A DNA stretch of 17,435 nt from JAAXTX01 sp035560715 (GCA_035560715.1 DATMYW010000053.1:1-17435), one strand, 5' to 3'; counted from the stretch's first letter, positions 1-6,604 are shown. Notes: generated by a model not told the origin, from the sequence alone. Made by a program: numbers and translations.

Positions 1-60
1 TAATTGTCATTGTGCGCGGCGAGGGAATGTAGTTCGAGCTATTTCTAAAATACACCGTAA

Positions 61-102
61 CGAAAAACGAAAGGGTCCCTGATGGGGCTCTTTCGTTTTT
101 CG
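61..102. repeat. Long hairpin, copy 1 (possible terminator)
   Basis: Positions 61-79 pair with 84-102 around a TGAT loop. The outer 13 bases of the arms are exactly complementary, and the inner part contains two G-U pairs. The right arm ends in CTTTCGTTTTT, so it could act as a terminator for an upstream gene. The sequence just after it (105-140) resembles the tail after the second hairpin at 228-277, so hairpin plus tail looks like a repeated unit. Confidence 0.6.
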
Positions 103-213
103 GTAATGGCCACCAGGATGGGATTCGAAAGCCGGACCTGCTCAAGGGGCGGGGAGGCGGGGTCGCGACCCCGCGCGAGACATTCTGATGCCTTTCGCGC
201 GGGAGTTGTGACC

Positions 214-305
214 GAATCCTGTCCTCTCCGAAAATTTTCGAAAAGGGCCCCATCTCAGGGACCTTTTTGATTTTCGGTCGTGGCCGCGGGGACAGGATCT
301 GATTC
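214..305. repeat. Long hairpin, copy 2, nested in outer inverted repeats
   Basis: The core hairpin is 228-277. CCGAAAAT at 228-235 pairs with ATTTTCGG at 270-277, and AAAAGG at 241-246 pairs with CCTTTT at 262-267, followed by CCC/GGG. Outside it, GAATCCTGTCC (214-224) is mirrored by GGACAGGAT (290-298) and GATTC (301-305). The inner GGGCCC/GGGACC block and the tail GGCC..GGA..GGAT..GATTC..CTGCTC resemble copy 1 and its tail. Confidence 0.5.
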
Positions 306-347
306 CTGCTCATCCACTTCGTCTCATGAATACGATGAGGTACATCG

Positions 348-376
348 TTGACAGGGTGTGAAATGACGAGTACAAT
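348..376 (+). promoter_or_regulatory. Sigma-70-type promoter for the gene at 423
   Basis: TTGACA at 348-353 and TACAAT at 371-376 are separated by exactly 17 bases, which is near consensus. The predicted transcript start near 383 leaves a leader of about 40 nt. The leader contains a small dyad, CCTGA at 379-383 and TCAGG at 393-397, and a strong ribosome binding site, GGGAGG at 412-417. Confidence 0.8.
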
Positions 377-422
377 GTCCTGACGATAAATATCAGGAAA
401 ACCAAATACAAGGGAGGTAACG

Positions 423-1169
423 GTGAAGTACATTGAAAAAACGCGCTTCGTTAAGGAGGGACTGTTACGAAGCTCGGTTCTTATGGATACAATGCGGCTC
501 ATTTTTGAGAGCCATGTGGCCCGTGATGGCGCTATCGATCCAATAGGAACCGGAGATTTGAGAGTCGCCTATGCTGTCGGTTTCTGTAAGAGTCCAGAAG
601 GCGGCGAAATTTCGTTGATTTTGAAACTTATGCGCGAGCTGAACTGGATATCGTATTCTCGTGCCTCTAAGGAGTCCGCAATTGGCGATCTGAGCGAATT
701 CGGCGCGTTCGAGGTCTACCACGATTTTGTCACCGGAACTTTGCCTCAAGTTGAATTTCGTTCCAGGGAGGCATACGAGCGGTATTGTGCCGGAAGGACG
801 ATACTTGCTGGAAGCGCTGAGTTTTCGTTCTCCCTTGCCGATGATTGGGGCGGCTTAATGGTAGAGCGCGATGATATCGGTGCCGTACCGTATTTTCAGC
901 TGGTAGTCCGTTATGGCGATTTCTATGGTTGCCTCACGGAAGGGGAACCCCCTCTTATCAGACCGAAGTTCACGGCGACCGACGAGGGAACATATGATCA
1001 GCACTCGGTTGAAAACGGAAGGATAGTCGACCTCGGGATTCCGCACTGCTTGCTTATCGAGATGGATCGTGGTGGATCGATCGCCGTCGGGAGGAAATAT
1101 GAGGATAACCTCGGTCTTCTGACAAGGGGGAAAGAATACTTTTTATCCGAAAACAGGATCGATATCTGA
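423..1169 (+). CDS. Hypothetical protein, 248 aa
   Basis: I do not recognise this protein. It starts at GTG, chosen because GGGAGG ends five bases upstream and a near-consensus promoter lies at 348-376. It has no signal peptide, no membrane segment and no obvious catalytic motif. It is mixed alpha/beta, with a helical N-terminal half (residues about 1-90) and a more strand-rich second half (about 120-240). The gene stands alone between its own promoter and a strong terminator at 1184-1217. Its codon use appears less GC-biased than most neighbours, and its purine-rich Shine-Dalgarno is unusual here, which hints at separate acquisition. The protein call is secure because of promoter, ribosome site, uninterrupted frame and terminator; the function is unknown. 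Confidence 0.8.
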   Translation: MKYIEKTRFVKEGLLRSSVLMDTMRLIFESHVARDGAIDPIGTGDLRVAYAVGFCKSPEGGEISLILKLMRELNWISYSRASKESAIGDLSEFGAFEVYHDFVTGTLPQVEFRSREAYERYCAGRTILAGSAEFSFSLADDWGGLMVERDDIGAVPYFQLVVRYGDFYGCLTEGEPPLIRPKFTATDEGTYDQHSVENGRIVDLGIPHCLLIEMDRGGSIAVGRKYEDNLGLLTRGKEYFLSENRIDI

Positions 1170-1183
1170 ACGGAATTTTTTTG

Positions 1184-1217
1184 TGGCCAGCACTCATGTT
1201 TGCTGGCCATTTTTTTG
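1184..1217 (+). terminator. Rho-independent terminator
   Basis: TGGCCAGCA (1184-1192) pairs perfectly with TGCTGGCCA (1201-1209) around an 8-base loop and is followed by a run of T residues (1210-1216). It ends the transcript of the 248-aa gene. Confidence 0.9.
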
Positions 1218-1281
1218 TGCGGAAGCGTTTCTTAAGGGATACTATATTCTAGTAGGCCCTTTAGGGAGTATGTTTCGTTGT

Positions 1282-1551
1282 ATGAAAAGCGTTTTGAAAC
1301 CCGACGACCTGACAGAAATTCCAGGTGTGGGGAAGTCCATCGCGGATAACCTTCGGAAGATCGGCATCCGACATGTTGCCGACCTGCGGGGACGGTATCC
1401 CGAGCGGCTTTATGAGCGGTCGAACCGCCGGGTGGGCGCGGTCCAGGACCGCTGCCTCCTGTATGTCTTCCGCTTGGCGGTATATTATGCGGATACGAAG
1501 CCCGAGGACCGCGATCCGGAAAAGCTTAGGTGGTGGAGCTGGAAGGATTGA
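1282..1551 (+). CDS. Cdd1-like helix-hairpin-helix protein
   Basis: This 89-aa protein matches the Cdd1 ('pathogenicity locus') family of small helix-hairpin-helix proteins. Residues 13-29 (IPGVGKSIADNLRKIGI) form the HhH motif that usually contacts the nucleic-acid backbone non-specifically. Further family marks are VADL, DRCLLYVFRLAVYYA near residues 55-70 and the C-terminal DPEKLRWWSWK. The biochemical role of the family is not established; DNA binding is inferred from the fold. The open frame extends upstream to 1183, but that part lies inside the terminator. ATG 1282 best fits the domain, and ATG 1270 adds only MFRC; GGGAG at 1264-1268 is one base from 1270 and 13 from 1282. A possible TATATT -10 sits at 1243-1248. 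Confidence 0.85.
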   Translation: MKSVLKPDDLTEIPGVGKSIADNLRKIGIRHVADLRGRYPERLYERSNRRVGAVQDRCLLYVFRLAVYYADTKPEDRDPEKLRWWSWKD

Positions 1552-1610
1552 TCGGATGCGTATCGTTCGTAAATTTTTTCGAGGTGAAGGCGAATATGCA
1601 AGACTGGTTG

Positions 1611-1616
1611 TATAAT
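1611..1616 (+). promoter_or_regulatory. Possible -10 element (TATAAT)
   Basis: A perfect TATAAT lies about 20 bases upstream of the membrane-protein start at 1637. No good -35 hexamer is seen 16-18 bases further up, so the call rests on the -10 alone. Confidence 0.35.
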
Positions 1617-1636
1617 TATTCGTAAACGGAAATATT

Positions 1637-2014
1637 ATGGAAAACCGTGACATGAATACGTTTCTCAATACGATATTCTGGGGATTTGTGCTTTGGCTTT
1701 TTGGCTACGTGCTCGGGATAGTGCTTTTCGCAGTCGTTCCGCGTGAAATGATTGGATATTTTATTGCTCCGCTCGGCGTTGTATTTACGCTCTGGGTGCT
1801 GTGGAAGAAGATAGAGCGGGAGGAACTCATGTGTTACTTCGGGCTTGGCATCATCTGGACGATCATGGCGATCATTTTGGACTATATTTTCAATGTGAAA
1901 TTGTTTCACCTGACCGATTACTACAAGCCGGATGTGTATCTGTACTACGTCCTAACCTTTGTCTTGCCAGTTGCCTTCGGGTGGTATAGGTTCAAGGTGA
2001 ATAAAGGGCAGTAG
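1637..2014 (+). CDS. Small four-helix membrane protein, hypothetical
   Basis: This 125-aa protein is almost wholly hydrophobic, with four likely transmembrane segments at about residues 10-33, 37-57, 68-88 and 101-118. A charged cytoplasmic-type loop, KKIEREE, lies between helices 2 and 3, and a tyrosine-rich stretch, YYKPDVYLYY, lies before the last helix. I do not recognise the family. Start ATG 1637 follows the TATAAT at 1611 with a leader of roughly 15 nt and no Shine-Dalgarno; ATG 1652 is an alternative. Base composition is more AT-rich than the downstream metabolic genes. It has no clear partner: the upstream Cdd1 gene is 85 bases away and a palindromic element follows. Confidence 0.75.
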   Translation: MENRDMNTFLNTIFWGFVLWLFGYVLGIVLFAVVPREMIGYFIAPLGVVFTLWVLWKKIEREELMCYFGLGIIWTIMAIILDYIFNVKLFHLTDYYKPDVYLYYVLTFVLPVAFGWYRFKVNKGQ

Positions 2015-2040
2015 GGGAGATTATTTGGTACTCGTCATTG

Positions 2041-2100
2041 GTCATCCCGGGCTAGACCCGGGATCCAGAGCATAGATTCCGGCTCAAAGTCCGGAATGAC
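2041..2100. repeat. Palindromic intergenic element, copy 1
   Basis: The outer ends GTCAT (2041-2045) and ATGAC (2096-2100) are inverted. Inside are two hairpins: ATCCCGGG (2044-2051) with CCCGGGAT (2057-2064), and ATTCCGG (2076-2082) with CCGGAAT (2091-2097). This GTCATCCCGG...CCGGAATGAC architecture is a common type of non-autonomous or REP-like palindrome scattered between genes in many bacteria. A related but diverged copy lies at 4511-4628. Confidence 0.75.
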
Positions 2101-2146
2101 AGGAAAAAAGAATTTCAACAGGTTTAAACCATTCATTTGTACGAAT

Positions 2147-2455
2147 ATGTCCAAGATTTGCAACGCGTGCGGGATGCCACTTGAGAAAAAAGAAGATTTC
2201 GCGGGAGGGAACGAGGAGATGGATTATTGTCTTCATTGCGCGGATGAGAGCGGAAGCGTGCATTCGTGCGAGGAAATCTTTGAGGGAGGCGTTCAGTTTT
2301 TCATGGGGGCGACGGGTGCGGACCGCGCACTCGCGGAGCGCGTGACACGCAAGAATATGAAGGGGCTGCCATATTGGCAGGGGAAGACCTGCACCATACT
2401 CGAAGGGGAGGAAGCGACCGACGCCGAGTTCGCTGAGGCGCTCGCAAAGCTGTGA
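2147..2455 (+). CDS. Putative zinc-ribbon domain protein
   Basis: This is a 102-aa soluble protein. The N-terminus carries a two-CxxC zinc ribbon: Cys5 and Cys8 in CNACGMPL, and Cys28 and Cys31 in DYCLHC, with a further Cys41. This matches the 'putative zinc ribbon' family, often found alone or fused to regulators. The C-terminal part (residues 55-100) is helical and charged, and ends in a degenerate EEATDAEFAEALAKL helix. The open frame begins at 2096, inside the palindromic element, so ATG 2147 is preferred because it puts the CxxC ribbon at the N-terminus. No clear Shine-Dalgarno is seen. The stop is only eight bases before the preferred start of the next gene, suggesting co-transcription. 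The exact function is unknown. Confidence 0.8.
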   Translation: MSKICNACGMPLEKKEDFAGGNEEMDYCLHCADESGSVHSCEEIFEGGVQFFMGATGADRALAERVTRKNMKGLPYWQGKTCTILEGEEATDAEFAEALAKL

Positions 2456-2463
2456 GAGAGGAT

Positions 2464-2787
2464 ATGACTACCAAATCGTACAAACTCGTCGTGTTCGTGC
2501 CGATCACGTATGCGGACGCGGTGCGGGAAGCGATGGGAAAGGTCGGGGCTGGGAAGATCGGAAACTATACGCACTGCTCGTTCAGTTCGCGTGGGACGGG
2601 GCGGTTCCTGCCCGGGGAAGGCGCGCATCCGTCGATCGGTGAAGTCGGAAAACCTGAGGAGGTCGAGGAGGAGCGGATCGAAGTCTTATGTACCGAGGAA
2701 TCGATCGATGCGGTCATCGCCGTGATGAAATCAGCCCATCCGTACGAGGAAGTCGCGTACGATGTGTATCCGCTGGAGCAGCGGTAG
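2464..2787 (+). CDS. Stand-alone NIF3/YqfO insert-like protein
   Basis: This 107-aa protein resembles the CutA1/PII-like insert found in long NIF3 (DUF34, YqfO) proteins, here as a free-standing gene. Supporting motifs are VFVPITYADAVREAMGKVGAGKIGNY near the N-terminus, the GEGAHPSIGEVGKPEEVEEERIEVL block and C-terminal AHPYEEVAYDVYPL. Family members are small trimer-forming alpha/beta domains; metal or nucleotide binding is suspected but unproven. The frame is open from GTG 2452, which would overlap the previous stop. ATG 2464 is preferred, with GAGAGG just upstream, and gives the start MTTKSYKLVV. It probably forms a two-gene unit with the zinc-ribbon gene, ended by the terminator at 2811. 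Confidence 0.8.
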   Translation: MTTKSYKLVVFVPITYADAVREAMGKVGAGKIGNYTHCSFSSRGTGRFLPGEGAHPSIGEVGKPEEVEEERIEVLCTEESIDAVIAVMKSAHPYEEVAYDVYPLEQR

Positions 2788-2810
2788 AGTAGGGTGAGGC
2801 GGGGAAGGGG

Positions 2811-2836
2811 AAAACGGTCTTCGGACCGTTTTTCTT
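2811..2836 (+). terminator. Rho-independent terminator with UUCG loop
   Basis: AAAACGGTC (2811-2819) pairs perfectly with GACCGTTTT (2824-2832) around a TTCG tetraloop, and further T residues follow. It closes the zinc-ribbon/NIF3-like unit. Confidence 0.92.
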
Positions 2837-2848
2837 TGTCCGGAACCG

Positions 2849-2857
2849 TGATAGACT
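2849..2857 (+). promoter_or_regulatory. Possible extended -10 promoter for the MFS gene
   Basis: TGATAGACT matches the TGn plus -10 arrangement and lies directly after a terminator, 40 bases before the start codon at 2897. No strong -35 is seen. Confidence 0.4.
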
Positions 2858-2896
2858 GTCGCGGTACCCGTCGTCCGATGATGCCAGCCGAATCCT

Positions 2897-4075
2897 ATGA
2901 AAAAGATGTCGCCGAAATCACTCATCCTCTTTACCGTCTTTGTCGACGTGCTCGGCATCGGGGTGGTCATCCCGGTATTGCCGTTCTACATCGGCACGTT
3001 CAATTCGTCCCCGCAGGTCGTGACGTGGCTTATCGTCGCGTTTTCCTTCTTTTCGTTCCTTTCGGCGCCGCTGCTCGGGACCCTGTCCGACCGATTCGGA
3101 CGGCGACCCGTTTTTCTTGTCAGCATCTTCAGTACGTTCCTCGGGTGGCTCGTCTTCGCGATGGGACAGAGTCTCTGGGTCCTGTTTCTCGGACGCATTA
3201 TCGACGGACTCGCGGCAGGAAATATCTCGACGGCACAGAGCGCGCTTTCCGATATCGCCAAAGACCGCAATGAGCGGATGCACAACCTCGGTTCTATCGG
3301 TGCGATATTCGGCATCGGGTTCATCATCGGTCCGTTGGTGGGAGGATTTCTCGGGAGCATCGACCATCGGCTGCCGTTCCAGTTCGTCGCGGGGCTCGCG
3401 TTCGTCAACTTCGTTCTTGCGGTATTTCGTCTTCCCGAAACCAGGAAGGGCGATTTTTCCGGACAATTCGATATTTCGCTCGCGGATCCGACACTTCCGA
3501 TCCGGAGCGCCTTCCGCGACCGTGCACTTCGACCGACGTTCCTCGCCTGGTTCCTGTTTGGAACGGCATTCGCCGCGCAGCAGTCCGTCTTCGCACTCTA
3601 TATGGGGAGGCTGTTCGGATCCGGCGAGGTGGTCGTGGGACTTTTTATGACCGGCGTCGGGGTCATGATCGCGCTCAATCAGGGATTTCTGCTGAAAAAA
3701 TTCTGGCTGAAGCGGTTCACGGAACATGCGCTCGAGCCCGTGCTGCTCGCGCTGCTTTCCATCGCGTTCCTGGTCATGGGACTTCCGTGGTTCTGGGCCT
3801 TTACGGCAGGAATCGTCCTTTTGTCCGCCGTCCAGCCGGTTATCCGTGTCATCATGAACGGCCGTTTCGCACACGAGGAATCACGAAGAGGTGAGCTTCT
3901 CGGCATGTCCGCGTCCGTCATGTCGCTTTCGATGATCGTAGGACCTATCGTGGCCGGGTGGCTGTTCGATATCAGGCCGTTCCTCCCGTTCGTGTTCGCG
4001 GCCGCGGTCGTCGCGTTTACGCTCGCCTTGCTTCGGCGGAATCGTGGCGCTCTCGCACGATCGGGAGTACAGTAG
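2897..4075 (+). CDS. MFS transporter, TetA-like DHA1 family
   Basis: This 392-aa polytopic membrane protein has the hydrophobic pattern of 12 helices and the usual length of the DHA1 drug/H+ antiporter group. DVLGIGVVIPVLPFY (17-31) in helix 1 is typical of TetA-like proteins. The loop 2-3 signature GTLSDRFGRRP (61-71) is a textbook MFS motif A. GIGFIIGPLVGGFLG (about 137-151) fits the helix-5 antiporter motif. It probably exports a small molecule by proton exchange across the cytoplasmic membrane; the substrate cannot be read from sequence, and tetracycline resistance should not be assumed. The start ATG gives MKKMSPKS; ATG 2906 is a minor alternative. The downstream msrB is 66 bases away with no terminator between, so they may share a transcript. 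Confidence 0.9.
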   Translation: MKKMSPKSLILFTVFVDVLGIGVVIPVLPFYIGTFNSSPQVVTWLIVAFSFFSFLSAPLLGTLSDRFGRRPVFLVSIFSTFLGWLVFAMGQSLWVLFLGRIIDGLAAGNISTAQSALSDIAKDRNERMHNLGSIGAIFGIGFIIGPLVGGFLGSIDHRLPFQFVAGLAFVNFVLAVFRLPETRKGDFSGQFDISLADPTLPIRSAFRDRALRPTFLAWFLFGTAFAAQQSVFALYMGRLFGSGEVVVGLFMTGVGVMIALNQGFLLKKFWLKRFTEHALEPVLLALLSIAFLVMGLPWFWAFTAGIVLLSAVQPVIRVIMNGRFAHEESRRGELLGMSASVMSLSMIVGPIVAGWLFDIRPFLPFVFAAAVVAFTLALLRRNRGALARSGVQ

Positions 4076-4141
4076 TGGCATGGATGCTCTCCGCCTTGAA
4101 GCGTCGGAAGGCGGGAGCGTGTGGACTCATGGTATACCTCT

Positions 4142-4504
4142 ATGAACCGCGAACTGACCCCCGAAGAAGAGCGCGTGATCGTCGGCAAGGGGACGGAGCC
4201 TCCGTTCTTAGGGAAGTATGACGATTTCTTCGAATCGGGGACGTATCGTTGCCGGCGGTGCGGTGTCGCGCTCTATCGTTCCCGTGACAAGTTCCCTTCC
4301 GGTTGCGGCTGGCCGAGCTTCGACGACGAGATTGCCGGTGCGGTCACGCGTGTTCCCGATGCGGACGGGCGAAGGACCGAGATCACCTGCTCGTCCTGCG
4401 GGGCGCATCTCGGACACGTGTTTGAAGGCGAGGGGATGACATCGAAGAATGTGCGACACTGCGTCAATTCGATCTCGCTTGAGTTCGAGAAAGAGAAGGT
4501 ATAG
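4142..4504 (+). CDS. msrB: Peptide methionine-R-sulfoxide reductase MsrB
   Basis: This 120-aa enzyme reduces the R-epimer of methionine sulfoxide in proteins. Zinc ligands are two CxxC pairs, Cys37/Cys40 (CRRC) and Cys83/Cys86 (CSSC). The catalytic cysteine is Cys107 in RHCVNSISLEF. Cys55 in SGCGWPSFDD is the usual resolving cysteine position, so thioredoxin-type recycling is expected. CGAHLGHVF contributes the active-site histidines. The frame is open from GTG 4121, but ATG 4142 gives the classic family start MNRELTPEE. No Shine-Dalgarno is visible. A TGGTATACC sequence at 4130-4138 looks like an extended -10 but is too close to this start to serve it normally. The gene is separated from msrA by a palindromic element. 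Confidence 0.95.
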   Translation: MNRELTPEEERVIVGKGTEPPFLGKYDDFFESGTYRCRRCGVALYRSRDKFPSGCGWPSFDDEIAGAVTRVPDADGRRTEITCSSCGAHLGHVFEGEGMTSKNVRHCVNSISLEFEKEKV

Positions 4505-4510
4505 TCTCTT

Positions 4511-4628
4511 GTCATCCCGGACCTGTCACAGTCGTTCTCGAACGACGTGACTCGATCCATGATGTGAGAGTGGGGAAGATGTGGATTCCGGGTCAACCCG
4601 CATACGCCGGTCGGAAGCCCGGAATGAC
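4511..4628. repeat. Palindromic intergenic element, copy 2
   Basis: It has the same terminal design as 2041-2100: GTCATCCCGG at 4511-4520 and CCCGGAATGAC ending at 4628. The interior is longer and different, with a GTCGTT/AACGAC hairpin in the left half and GATTCCGGGT in the right half. It begins six bases after the msrB stop. The divergence between copies suggests old insertions or a degenerate family member. Confidence 0.65.
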
Positions 4629-4724
4629 ATGTGGGAGCATCTTGATATCGACATACTGCGTTATTCAGAGTCAGGATGCCGATATTCTGATGATAAGTCG
4701 GAATAATCCGTAACTGAAAATCCT

Positions 4725-5240
4725 ATGAATACGCGACAGACCGAAACAGCCTATTTCGCGGGAGGGTGCTTTTGGGGTGTCGAGTACTGGATGAAGAAGC
4801 TGGACGGTGTATGGTCAGCCTGCTCGGGGTATATGGGCGGTTCTCTTCCGGATCCGACCTATGAGGCAGTATCTTCGGAGAGGACGGGACACGCCGAGAC
4901 GGTCGAAGTCATCTTCGATCCGGCGATGATCTCTTATCGTGAGGTCGCGAAGCGGTTCTTCGAAATCCACGATCCGACCGAACTCAACCGACAGGGACCG
5001 GATATAGGCCCGCAGTACCGCTCGGCAGTCTTTTATGCGGACGAGAACCAGAAGCGGGTCGCCGGGGAACTGATCGACATTCTTCGCGACCGGGGGTACG
5101 ACGTGCGGACGGAAGTCGTCCCGGCCAAGATCTTTTATAAGGCCGAGCACTATCATCAGAATTACTATGACAGGTCCGGAGGTGCGCCGTACTGTCATAC
5201 GCCGGTCAATCGGTTCGGGAAATCGGCAGTGAAACGTTGA
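4725..5240 (+). CDS. msrA: Peptide methionine-S-sulfoxide reductase MsrA
   Basis: This 171-aa enzyme repairs the S-epimer of methionine sulfoxide, complementing MsrB. The catalytic cysteine is Cys15 in the GCFWG motif. Other MsrA marks are YMGG, the YEAVSSERTGHAE block that includes the substrate-pocket Glu/His region, the GPQYRS motif and AEHYHQNYY near residues 142-150. No pair of C-terminal recycling cysteines is evident; a single Cys lies in GAPYCHTP. The protein appears cytoplasmic because it lacks a signal peptide. Start ATG 4725 gives the correct N-terminal distance to GCFWG. A separate upstream region with the palindrome suggests it is not strictly coupled to msrB. The stop overlaps a TTGACA promoter element for the next gene. 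Confidence 0.96.
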   Translation: MNTRQTETAYFAGGCFWGVEYWMKKLDGVWSACSGYMGGSLPDPTYEAVSSERTGHAETVEVIFDPAMISYREVAKRFFEIHDPTELNRQGPDIGPQYRSAVFYADENQKRVAGELIDILRDRGYDVRTEVVPAKIFYKAEHYHQNYYDRSGGAPYCHTPVNRFGKSAVKR

Positions 5241-5265
5241 CAAAACATCCGGGATAGGCAAGAAT
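5237..5265 (+). promoter_or_regulatory. Possible promoter for the gene at 5320
   Basis: TTGACA (5237-5242) overlaps the msrA stop codon. AAGAAT at 5260-5265 follows after 17 bases and matches four of six -10 positions. Confidence 0.45.
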
Positions 5266-5319
5266 CACCAGTTGTCGTTTTCCAATAACAAAGAAGATAA
5301 GAAAAGAGGAGGTGCCGGT

Positions 5320-5814
5320 ATGTCGAAGTCAATCGAGACGACCATACTCTGGACGGGAGGAAAAGATAAGGCTTTTTCCGGACAGAAAAACGAATTCATC
5401 GCCTTTTTTGGCGGAGTCTTCCGAGATCTGTTCGGAGTTCTTCCCGGTTTCCGTGTACCGAAACGGGAAAAAGGGTGTCCGTTCGGGTATGTCGCAATTT
5501 TCGGAGAAAAAGAAGTCCTTCGTCTGGCACATTCCGATCCGAACCGACCGTTTTCCCGTCGTTCGGATAAATCGCTCGTAGGCGAATTTCTACTCTCGGT
5601 CGACCTATCGGACATGGCGGAAGAGGTACGTGATACGTTCCTGTCCATCCTCTTCCGGTTTCTGACATACGGAAGAGGGATTATAGGGAGAACGCCGAAA
5701 ATGCTCCAGGAGCGGTTGTGCGTGAACGGTACTTTCATACGTCTGCCGGACGTGGTGCCGGAGTCGGTCGCGGCACAGCATGCGGAGTTTATGAGAGCCA
5801 TCCTGAAGGAATAA
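5320..5814 (+). CDS. Hypothetical protein, 164 aa
   Basis: I do not recognise this protein. The frame is open from 5272, but ATG 5320 is preceded at ideal distance (7 bases) by a perfect AGGAGG at 5307-5312, which decides the start. The product is soluble, with no signal peptide or transmembrane helix. A phenylalanine- and glycine-rich stretch, EFIAFFGGVFRDLFGVLPGF, lies at about residues 24-43. A strand-like segment FGYVAIFGEKEVLRLAH follows, and the C-terminal half is largely helical. A long opposite-strand frame also spans this gene, but the ribosome site supports the plus strand. It is one of only two genes in the window with a textbook Shine-Dalgarno; the other is also an unrecognised gene, at 423. 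Confidence 0.7.
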   Translation: MSKSIETTILWTGGKDKAFSGQKNEFIAFFGGVFRDLFGVLPGFRVPKREKGCPFGYVAIFGEKEVLRLAHSDPNRPFSRRSDKSLVGEFLLSVDLSDMAEEVRDTFLSILFRFLTYGRGIIGRTPKMLQERLCVNGTFIRLPDVVPESVAAQHAEFMRAILKE

Positions 5815-5852
5815 GGGTGGCTTTTATTATTGGATGGTAATACGTTTTCGTG

Positions 5853-5861
5853 TGCTATGAT
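5853..5861 (+). promoter_or_regulatory. Extended -10 promoter for the M23 gene
   Basis: TGCTATGAT is an extended -10 (TGn plus TATGAT). The expected transcript start near 5868 leaves a leader of only about 17 nt before ATG 5885. The same TGTGCTAT context recurs at 8624-8631. Confidence 0.55.
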
Positions 5862-5884
5862 GCCTGCATGGATATGTCATATCT

Positions 5885-6604
5885 ATGGGTAAGGCTCCGA
5901 AATCATTCCTTTTCTTTCTCGCGATCGTGCTTTCGATTGTCGCGGCGCTCCTTCTTCTGTTCGGAAATCCGTTCGAACTTATGATGCCGAGTCCATTTTC
6001 CGTTGTTCCTGATGTGATTAAGGAAAAGCCCGCGAATGAGGAGGCATCGAAGCCGGACTCCGTAACGTCGGCGATGCCTGGATTCGTGAATGGAGCCGGG
6101 TTCATGGCGCCCCTTTCGCGTGCAGCCGAGCGGGTGACAAAAAAACCGTTCGGTGTGCATATCACGAAAGCCGCGTCGCCGGTTCGACCGGAACGGTTTT
6201 CGGGGTATCATACGGGAACGGATTTCGAGGTCTTTCCGGATGAGACGGATACGGACGTGGGCGTATCGGCAATCTGCGACGGTGCGCTGCTTATGAAACG
6301 CTCCGTAAGCGGATACGGTGGCGTCGCGGTCCAATCGTGCGCATACGATGGGCAGCCGATAACGGTCGTATACGGTCATCTACGACTTTCAAGTATCCGG
6401 GTAAAGGTTGGGGAGCCGATCATCGCAGGTGATTTCCTAGGAAATCTTGGAGCGGGATACTCTTCGGAAACGGATGGGGAGCGGAAGCACCTCCATCTCG
6501 GAATACACAGGGGAGACGTCGTCGATATACGCGGGTACGTGGCGATCGCTCGGCAGCTATCAGACTGGATAGATCCGTATGTACTGATACGCTCTCAGCA
6601 ATAA
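5885..6604 (+). CDS. Membrane-anchored M23 family metallopeptidase
   Basis: This 239-aa protein is a LytM/lysostaphin-type zinc peptidase, a family that cleaves peptide cross-links in peptidoglycan. A single N-terminal membrane anchor covers residues about 8-27, followed by a proline/acidic linker to about residue 85. The catalytic domain retains the full metal site: HxxxD at His109/Asp113 (YHTGTDFE) and HxH at His202/His204 (KHLHLGIH), with His165 in YGHL as the expected active-site histidine. The enzyme therefore looks active rather than a degenerate activator. Cys131 and Cys152 could form a disulfide outside the membrane. The HAD gene begins nine bases after the stop, so the two are probably co-transcribed. 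The role is likely cell-wall remodelling or division, or attack on a neighbouring cell's wall. Confidence 0.9.
   Translation: MGKAPKSFLFFLAIVLSIVAALLLLFGNPFELMMPSPFSVVPDVIKEKPANEEASKPDSVTSAMPGFVNGAGFMAPLSRAAERVTKKPFGVHITKAASPVRPERFSGYHTGTDFEVFPDETDTDVGVSAICDGALLMKRSVSGYGGVAVQSCAYDGQPITVVYGHLRLSSIRVKVGEPIIAGDFLGNLGAGYSSETDGERKHLHLGIHRGDVVDIRGYVAIARQLSDWIDPYVLIRSQQ

Larger units (their letters stand above)
1..422. other. Non-coding region with two hairpin repeats and a promoter
   Basis: No convincing protein gene is visible here. An open frame at 82-270 exists, but it runs through the arms of both hairpins and is low-complexity in its middle, so I do not treat it as a gene. The region contains a long hairpin (61-102), a second related hairpin with flanking inverted repeats (214-305) and a promoter (348-376) for the gene at 423. 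The first bases begin with TAA and may include the end of an upstream gene, but this cannot be decided. Confidence 0.6.

Noticed and set aside
105..175. Possible tRNA on the minus strand, from GGATTCGAA
   Set aside because: The T stem does not pair and no acceptor, D or anticodon arm can be formed.
82..270. Open frame of 62 codons starting MGLFRF
   Set aside because: It runs through the arms of both repeat hairpins and has no ribosome site or protein-like conservation pattern.
1183..1281. N-terminal extension of the Cdd1-like gene
   Set aside because: The extension starts inside the terminator hairpin and the family domain begins after 1282.
2918..3874. Minus-strand frame of 318 codons
   Set aside because: It is antisense to the MFS gene, highly charged and without features; a shadow of GC-rich codon use.
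5265..5801. Minus-strand frame of 178 codons opposite the gene at 5320
   Set aside because: The plus-strand gene has an ideal AGGAGG and start; the antisense frame has no ribosome site and an arginine/serine-rich shadow composition.
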